Origin: Amphiura filiformis
Taxonomy: Eukaryota > Echinodermata > Ophiuroidea > Amphilepidida > Amphiuridae
Length of the DNA: 64,000 bases
Direction of reading: 5' to 3'
Assembly: GCF_039555335.1 (NCBI RefSeq)
Contig: NC_092647.1
Coordinates: forward strand, 12,841,094-12,905,093
A program made the translations under genes and the position numbers. The notes under the pieces were generated by a model. That model was not told the origin of the DNA. It saw nothing but the letters and a program-made list of their open reading frames with translations, and did no database searches. Each line of letters begins with the position of its first letter. Positions within the stretch are counted from its first letter, which is position 1. Shown here piece by piece: positions 57,723-64,000 of this stretch.

Positions 57723-60700
57723 CTGATGGAAGAAGAAAAAGGAAGGATCGGGAACCACTTGTTAAACATGAAATATGCAATTTGTAAATGTATAAAATTA
57801 ATGGTTTGTCATATAAGTGAGGTACTGGTATGTTATAATATCTTAACCCACTCATCTTTCTTACCAAATATATTAACCCTTACCGCCTAAGGGCTTTTTG
57901 GCGATGGGAAGGGAAAGAATAAAGAGAGAAAAGAAAGAAAGAAGTTGTTTGCTCTGGGTGGGATTCGAACCCGAGACCCCTCGCATGCCAAGCACTCGGT
58001 CGGCGACACTTTGCCACGGATCTTGGGCTTCGCTGGCCAGCGAAACCGTGCATATATATCACTTAGGGCGATTGCGTCATCACACCACATGGGATGCACG
58101 CACGAACAGCGCATATATCAAGTAGTATTTTGTAGTATACTATACAGGCGGGTTAGGTTTAAGAAGTGGTGAAATTATTTGAAAAGTTCGAGTTTGCCAG
58201 CTTCTTTCACAGATCACAATTATCAACTTCACAGCTCAAGTACTTTACATATAGTCATATCAAGTGCTCGCTTAATTATTATGTACTATGTTCTAAAAGT
58301 CAAATTGGACATATCCAATTGTGCAGCCAGTGAGGGGTAGTTACCTAGGGCCTCACGCCTCCAGTCATAATGGTCTGTTGGTACATCACTGGGGGTCGGT
58401 ACATGGACTGTGTAAACTGAGTGACAGTCCATGTTAACAAAACTTGTCAAAATCTGCGATGTACTTATTCCTTTTGGCCTGTGTCAGTTCAAATTAATCT
58501 AATTTTTTTGCCCATACAAGCATGAATATTGCAAAATGTTGCATGCTTCAAACAAATTTGTCCCAGTAAAGTCATTCAGGGAAATTTGGGCTGGTACACC
58601 ACTGCAAGCTACTGAAGGGGTTGTCACTGACATGACGTGGTTGACAAGAGCACTTGTCAGTACATTCACATGTTTGAGATCCCTGTTCTGAAAACCTGGC
58701 TATGCCATTGGACATATCCTATGAAAAACTATGAAAACTTTGTCATTGCAACTCAAGGCACAGAGAGTTTTTATATTTAAAAAACAATATTTTAGCCCTG
58801 TGAATATGCTAAAAAATGCAGCAGAAGGGGTTGCTTAAATGTGCGTCAGTGGGCACTAAATGGGTTATCCATTTATAATCCACACTATCCCTGTGGAACA
58901 TTTTGGAAATATCTGCCACAGAGGGAGTATGAATTTCAGATGGAATTAGCACATTAGGCTGCTCCATTTGAATTTCATACACCCTTTGAGAAAGATTCAA
59001 CCTGAATCTTCCCCTGAGGGAGAGCGAGTTTCAAACGGAGCTGCAAATATGTTAATTCCATTTGAAATTCATACTCCCCCTGTGGCAGATATTTCGAAAA
59101 TATCCCACAGGGACAGCATGTATTTTAAATGGAATAGCCCAATAAAGGTAGAGTATATGTACTGTTTTTTGATTAATTGACCCTTCAGTTCATACCTTTT
59201 AGGTGATTCCAACCTTGCCACCATTTTCCAAGGATCACATTGCGGACTCCTGCAGTATTCCCTCAGGTCAGCCAAGGCTTTGCGTGTTTCCTCTCTGGCT
59301 TGTTCCTCAAATTCTTCTGGTGATAGCAAACGTAGCTTGGGTCTTCTTTTCCAAAGGCCACTGTAAAAAAGTGAAGACATGTAGAGGCATGTTAGTACAT
59401 GAGCTGGAAGTGACAGACATACAGACACAAGAGAGAAACAGACAGAACAAGACAATGAGAGACATGCCGATACAAAAAGTTAGAGAGAAAGACCAAGGGA
59501 AAGAGAAAGACAGAGGGAGAGGAAAAACAAAGAGTAAGCGGAGCTTGGGCCTTCTTTTCCAAAGGCAACTATAAAATAAAAGACACAGAGGCATATTAGT
59601 ACTGGTAAGATGAGAGCTGAGAATAACAAACACATATGGAATCTGACTCAAAAGAGAAACAGACAGAACAAGACAAAAAAAGTTAGAAAGAAAGAACAAG
59701 GGAAAGAGAGAGAGAAAGAAAGAGAACAAGAAAGAGGGAGAAGAGAAAACTAGAACATCGTTCATAATTAAGATGGCCCCAAAGAAAGGTGTGTAAATAA
59801 CACAGGTTTGTATATACAAATAATATGCAAATAAGCTCATTAATATTCATAAATATGCAAATAACATGACACAAAACTATACAGCACATCAGGCCACATA
59901 TATTATCACAATACAAGTTAAAACCATTCAAATACATGTAGTTAATCTAAATACGGTCAGTATATAAACTACAGATTCATGTAAATGTCTTATTTTGTCT
60001 TTTAATACACAGTTTTCACCTGAACCAGTAGCAGGCTATGTTAGCATATCTATGACAATGACAAAGGTACCAAAATCTGAATTTTGATGATTTTTATGAT
60101 CGTTCAGATCGTCCAAGCGAGCAAATCACTGAATGGGCCATTAAAAGGCACTTGTAACAGTGCGTTCGCTCAAATGCTAACTGGGTATCTCAAATGACAC
60201 TTACCCAAATGACGTCACCCAATTCATCACACTATCTGGCACAAAAGCCAAACAAATCAGGCTCACGATAATGATAACGGCTGCAGCATCATGATGCGTT
60301 CCCCCGTATACGCACAACAAGCCAATCAGCTGCAATGACCACTGTAGGAGCTTCACTGTCCGATGGTTGGTGACCGGTCCAAAATAATAGCACACAGCAA
60401 AACTGACCAGTCCAGTACACACTACATAGCCGATGAGGTATTCTTTGTACTGAAGCTCTAAGAAGTTGGACACAACCCAGTTAAGAATATACAGGCAGAA
60501 AGCCCATCCTCCTACTAGCACAGATATGGCACCAGTTTTCTGTGTGCAAGATAAAATGTAATTAGCATAGATAATTACCGTACTGACGCGAGTATAGTCC
60601 CACCCCGTTTTCTTTTTTCTTTTTTTTTTTTTCGGTTTTGTAGTGTCCCTGGACCTAGACCTAAATGCTAGGATCATTCATGGTTGACCTAAAAAAAATT

Positions 60701-61511
60701 GGGGGGGACTTTACTCGAAGGTGGACTATACTCACGTCAGTCACGGTACTTTTTTTTGTTGACCTGCAGGCATAATTGCATTCCTTATAACCCCAAATGG
60801 GCTATTCCATTTTTTTTCTGCCACCAAAAATTTCCAGTGAGACACCAACATTTCCCAGCAAGGAGCTTCCTATTTGCCCATCTTTTTCCAACCCTGTCTA
60901 TGGGGGAGTATGAATTTCTAATGGAATGAACACATTAGCAGTTACATTTGAAACCCACCACCTGAAGTGGAAGATTCAGGTTGAATCTTTCTCAGAGGAT
61001 GTGTAAAATTCAAATGGATCTCTAATGTGTTCATTTCAATTGAAATTCATACTCCCCCTGTGGAGGATATTTTCAAAATCTTCCACCGGGGTAGTGAGGA
61101 TTTTAAATGGAATAGCCCAATGGCCCATAAACTTTATTCAACTTAAAATAGTTAAAACCCCTCATTAAATGAGCAAAGGGACCATTTGCTAAAGTAAACT
61201 GATCATATAGCCCCCATAAATATGACAATTCTTTGGGCCCTGGTATTACCCACCCTCACCCTGCTCCAATATCAGTATTTACGAGGATGTTGTGGTTTTC
61301 AAGAGGCTAGGGTTACAGGTAGTACAGGCACATTCTACACAATACATGTAGAAATATGAATACTTATGAATATAGTCCCAACTATATTTTACACAATACA
61401 TGTACTTCAATACTCACCCTAGGTATAAATCTACTGAGTACGTAAACTAGAACCAGTAACGATGCTAGCACACCAATGGTCACACCAGCAGAATAATGGA
61501 AAACAAAATTG
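57584..61511 (-). CDS. Nuclear envelope integral membrane protein (NEMP/TMEM194), C-terminal part
   Basis: Four phase-matched exons encode about 244 residues: five hydrophobic segments (FHYSAGVTIGVLASLLVLVY; ISVLVGGWAFCLYILNWVV; YLIGYVVCTGLVSFAVCYYF; LLQWSLQLIGLLCVYGG; AAAVIIIVSLICLAFVP), then LWKRRPKLRLL, REETRKALADLREYCRSP, RLESPKRFADFVAGEAHL and an acidic Ser-rich tail ending EIDRR. This order is the NEMP family domain and tail. Known: NEMP1 is an inner-nuclear-membrane protein tied to nuclear-envelope stiffness, germline function and Ran binding. Vertebrates have NEMP1 and NEMP2, so I leave the symbol open. The signal peptide and luminal N-terminus are missing from the window. Upstream neighbour of NKTR on the same strand, about 14 kb away. 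Confidence 0.93.
57885..58060 (-). mobile_element. tRNA-derived SINE-like sequence
   Basis: Minus strand has GTGGCAAAGTGTCGCCGACC (A-box region), TGCTTGGCATGC (anticodon-loop-like, resembling tRNA-Ala GGC) and GGTCTCGGGTTCGAATCCCA (perfect B box), then a TTTCTTTC-rich tail and CCTTAGGCGGTAAGGGTTAA. Lacks a paired acceptor stem, so a tRNA-like SINE head rather than a tRNA gene. In the last NEMP intron. Confidence 0.7.
58870..59135. repeat. GTGGAAGA family, copy 7 (compound)
   Basis: TATCCCTGTGGAACATTTTG, GCCACAGAGGGAGTATGAAT, CATACTCCCCCTGTGGCAGA and ATCCCACAGGGACAGC in fold-back order, ending about 60 bp from the donor of NEMP exon 59196. Confidence 0.65.
59196..59360 (-). CDS. NEMP exon (LWKRRPK...REYCRSP...SPKR)
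   Basis: 54 codons of the conserved cytoplasmic/nucleoplasmic tail: LWKRRPKLRLLSPEEFEEQA, ADLREYCRSPQCDPWKM, ARLESPKR. AG 59362-59361; GT 59195-59194. A truncated copy of its first ~36 nt, with acceptor, lies at about 59535-59571. Confidence 0.93.
59530..59750 (-). pseudogene. Tandem partial copy of NEMP exon start plus upstream intron
   Basis: 59535-59750 repeats 59335-59530: same acceptor-like TATAG, then CLWKRRPKLRLL in frame, then divergence into FVFP. The intron part (CAGACAGAACAAGAC, AAAAAGTTAGA.AGAAAGA) is also duplicated. The copy lacks a donor, so it looks like a dead exon fragment, but its acceptor could compete with the real one. Confidence 0.75.
60205..60539 (-). CDS. NEMP exon (four TM segments)
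   Basis: 111 codons plus 2 nt, from KTGAISVLVGGWAFCLY to PDSVMNWVTSFG. Contains the GGW, FGPV and YGG turns and a QYKEYLIGY motif typical of the family. AG 60541-60540; GT 60204-60203 (GTAAGT). Confidence 0.93.
60895..61115. repeat. GTGGAAGA family, copy 8 (compound)
   Basis: GGGGGAGTATGAATTTCTAA, GATTCAGGTTGAATCTTTCT, CATACTCCCCCTGTGGAGGA, ATCTTCCACCGGGGTAGTG; same layout as 58870-59135. Confidence 0.65.
61418..61511 (-). CDS. NEMP exon (first visible; TM segment)
   Basis: 94 nt: NFVFHYSAGVTIGVLASLLV then LVYVLSRFIPR. AG 61513-61512, GT 61417-61416 (GTGAGT), phase 0 out. Begins with one base, so at least one earlier exon is needed; none is recognisable to 64000. Confidence 0.9.
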
Positions 61512-61670
61512 CTGCAACAAAAATCAGTCAAAACTACAATCAGTGATGATAATAAGTTCCTTTCCATTTAAAGGGATTTTTATCATTTTAAGTTTTCAGC
61601 AATTCATATTATGTCCATATTTTATGTGTATCATATTTTCTGTATCTGTTTTTGAAAGGGGGCATTTATT

Positions 61671-61932
61671 AGGCCAAAGAAAAAAAGTTTGTCTCAAAGC
61701 TCACGAGAAATTTAAAAACAAATGCGAAATGCGATTTTTTAAATTTTTTTATTCCCGACTTTTTTTTTTTGTATTTTGAGAAAAAAGTCTTGATTTTCGC
61801 CGAATTTTTCTGGAAAAACTATAAATTTTTTTTTTTTTTTTTGAAATAAAAAAATTTCAGCATTTGTTTTTGTCAAATCGTGGGATTTTACAAACGCATA
61901 AAGCTTTGAGACAAACTTTTTTTTTTGGGGCC
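61671..61932. mobile_element. TIR element, AAGTTTGTCTCAAAGCT ends
   Basis: GGCCAAAGAAAAAAAGTTTG / TCTCAAAGCT at left and AGCTTTGAGACAAACTTTTT..GGGGCC at right. 262 bp, T/A-rich loop, no ORF. Upstream of the first visible NEMP exon. Confidence 0.75.
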
Positions 61933-62092
61933 TTACAAGCAAATTTTCAGTGAAAAAAGCTTTAAAATGAGGTCAAAAATCAAAATTGATTCCCCTTTAC
62001 AAGTTACATCATTTTACTAGGAGAGGGTCAATGAAAGGAATCACCAATGAAAGAAGTTGGATCAAAGCTAACGAAGGAACACAAAGTAAATA

Positions 62093-62590
62093 AATATCTC
62101 AAAAAAAGCAACTAACCCCCCTTAAATAATGGCCATTATTCAAAAATGGGCAATTGTATTACAAATCTGTAAAATGCATTGGAAGCTGAATTAATTTCTG
62201 CACATTTTGGCACCTCATTTGTAGCAATTGACTAAATATTGACGCCACAGCGTACATTTAAATCAATATAACCCAAGATTTGAAAGTTGCAGTAAATTTT
62301 ATTGATTTGTATTCAGTATAATGGAAGGAAATCTGTGTAATGATATCTGAGTGTTTTTGTCCCGGGGTTTTTGTATTGTTGTATAGTAAATGCAACTATC
62401 AAATCTGGACCTCACTACATTAAATTGGCCGGTGTTTTATTTTTTTCTTGGCTATCGTGTCACATGAGGTGTCAAAATGTGCAGAAATAAATTCTGCCTC
62501 CAACGCATTTTACAGATTTGTAATACAATAGCTTGTTTTTGAATAATGGGCATTATTTAAGGGGGGCTAGTTACTTTTTTTGAGATGTTT
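62093..62590. mobile_element. TIR element with ~120-bp arms
   Basis: ATCTCAAAAAAAGCAACTAA, CCCCCCTTAAATAATGGCC, TTGTATTACAAATCTGTAAA, GCACATTTTGGCACCTCAT at left; near-exact inverse at right ending TTTTTTTGAGAT. About 495 bp, non-coding. Confidence 0.82.
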
Positions 62591-62599
62591 AAATATGAA

Positions 62600-64000
62600 A
62601 CACCAGTTTACCATATAGGGGAATGCGAGACGTCTCACCCCAAAACACATTCGCCCCAAAAGGTTCACCCAATACACAATACATACCACGACCAGTTACG
62701 CCCCAATTGACTCACTGTGTAACGTTGCGAAGTGTGCATGCGACCAATGCCAATCAATACGATCAATCATAACCGTTCCGTCACGGAGATCATTGTAGCA
62801 TTATTGTAAGCTCAAATAGAATACGCAATTTCTCGCTGTGAAACGCACTTTTTAGTGCTAATTTTCAACCACGGAAATCTACTGCTGTGCCGGGAAACAG
62901 GCCACTTCGAACCTCTCCACTTCCGTTACACGCCAATTCAATTACACTACACTCCCGTGCACTTTCGTCCCCATTTTATACCGCGGGTATTGGGGCTGTT
63001 GTTGACTGTTTCCTGGTCGATTGCTTGAAGCCCGGCGTGTATATTATAGTATTTAAAGCAAATGGTATGCTGATTGCTGACGGACTGAAGATTGGTACTC
63101 GTAACAAAACCATAATGCACGATGATACGCCCGTGTTGCAAAATAAACTTTTGATGTCACACTATATTAGCTTAAGTTATATTTTCATTAACAATAATTA
63201 ATTTAATACATGTGTAGGCCTATGTCTGAAATTTAGGCCTTGATTATGTATTTTTTATATAATATTAAATCCTTGTGTACTTTATTTTACATAACAATAT
63301 TATGCTTTCACAAACAAAGGATTTATCTCATTTTACAAATCATGTTAACTTCATATTTTGTATGATATAATAAGTAGTGTTAAACATGTAAATTACTTAT
63401 CGCCAGTATGGCTATGTAATAATTTACATAATATGGCAAAACAAAACATTATATAAAAAAAAAAAAAACAAAAAAAAACTCTTGCGAGTTTTGTGTATTT
63501 TTATTTTACCGACTCAAACTCAGTTAAAATAAGTTTGTGATGTTCAAAACTTTCAAAACTTGCAGTCCTACATGTATAAACATACTAAATAATGAAACTA
63601 TTAATACTGAAAATATTTGACAAATTTTTCAAAGACAAATGAGCACAACTAGCAAAACAAACGCCAGCAGCAGCTTTGAGATATTTTGTGGGTTCCGTGC
63701 TGTGCACTGACTTTTGCCCAGCGTGTTAGCGGCGGATTATTGCTGCCACTTGCACGAAAACGCCGGGTGTGATATGTGTTCAATCAACGGTTCCGTGCAC
63801 CAAGCACGCAAAAAGTACTAGAACACGGCGTACCTTGCTTGACAAGTCCCGGGCCCGCGTCCGCATGCTTTACACACTGATGTACGATCGATTGCTTGAC
63901 AAGTCCCGGGTCAAGTAGTCTGCTCTCAATTTGATTAAGACCCGAGAATTACGGGCCGTGTTTTGTGTTTTATGACGAAGCGTGGGAGGCAGTGCCGCCA
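62600..64000. other. NEMP upstream intron/5' region, no exon recognised
   Basis: GC content rises at 63660-64000, where TTGCTTGACAAGTCCCGGG occurs twice (63835, 63892). No NEMP N-terminal motif was found on the minus strand; 62887-63201 is open on the plus strand but without a recognisable domain. Confidence 0.35.

Noticed and set aside
57953..58024. True tRNA gene
   Set aside because: Good B box, but no matching acceptor stem and a SINE-like tail; called SINE-like instead.
61741..61850. Poly-T stretches as LINE tails
   Set aside because: They are the interior of the TIR element 61671-61932, with no LINE sequence beside them.
62887..63201. NEMP N-terminal exon
   Set aside because: Open frame is on the plus strand and shows none of the NEMP luminal motifs.

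Overview
This is a eukaryotic, AT-rich, intron-rich and transposon-rich window. It has GT-AG introns, two multi-exon genes on the minus strand, and dense non-autonomous DNA transposons, LINE, SINE and Penelope remnants and satellite DNA. Protein content and repeat style suggest a marine invertebrate deuterostome (echinoderm or hemichordate are my best guesses). That placement is inference; nothing here fixes the species.

Gene 1 (minus strand, coding 32697 down to 1856) is an NKTR-type large cyclophilin. I could place 18 coding exons whose splice phases all agree. They give an N-terminal divergent-loop cyclophilin domain (exons at 32.7-20.1 kb), a Ser/Lys-rich linker, the conserved IPD-P and SGRKVKGRG boxes, a TPPHW box, an [16 protein letters not shown] box, a WKPP/acidic box and a long C-terminal Arg-Ser domain (4.4-1.86 kb). 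Three small frame-breaking indels, each in a homopolymer or GT run, interrupt the frame. Discounting 1+2+1 nt restores every exon phase and gives 1467 codons plus stop, close to the vertebrate NKTR length. A possible non-coding first exon lies near 43.4 kb.

Gene 2 (minus strand, 61511 down to 57584) is the C-terminal part of NEMP/TMEM194, a nuclear-envelope multipass protein. Four exons cover five hydrophobic segments and the conserved C-terminal tail. The N-terminal exons lie beyond position 64000 or were not recognised. Its third visible exon has a partial tandem copy, with its own acceptor, about 200 bp upstream.

Layout: 1-1.55 kb is 3' flank with one repeat. 1.55-32.7 kb is NKTR, with introns holding fold-back MITEs, a SINE, a 146-bp tandem array between hairpins (10.7-12.3 kb), LINE and Harbinger remnants (17.5-27 kb) and a recent LINE with a 48-A tail (30.5-31.3 kb). 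32.7-43.5 kb is NKTR 5' region or large first intron, full of TIR elements, including a three-level nest at 39.4-41.5 kb. 43.8-45.0 kb is a Penelope-like element with inverted arms. 46.6-51.1 kb is an 83-bp satellite with higher-order structure. 51.1-57.5 kb is intergenic repeats. 57.6-61.5 kb is NEMP. 61.5-64 kb is intron or upstream sequence with two more fold-back elements.

The two genes are not known to act together. NKTR-type proteins are nuclear-speckle cyclophilins linked to pre-mRNA splicing, and NEMP acts at the inner nuclear membrane. No rRNA, CRISPR or prokaryotic operon is present.
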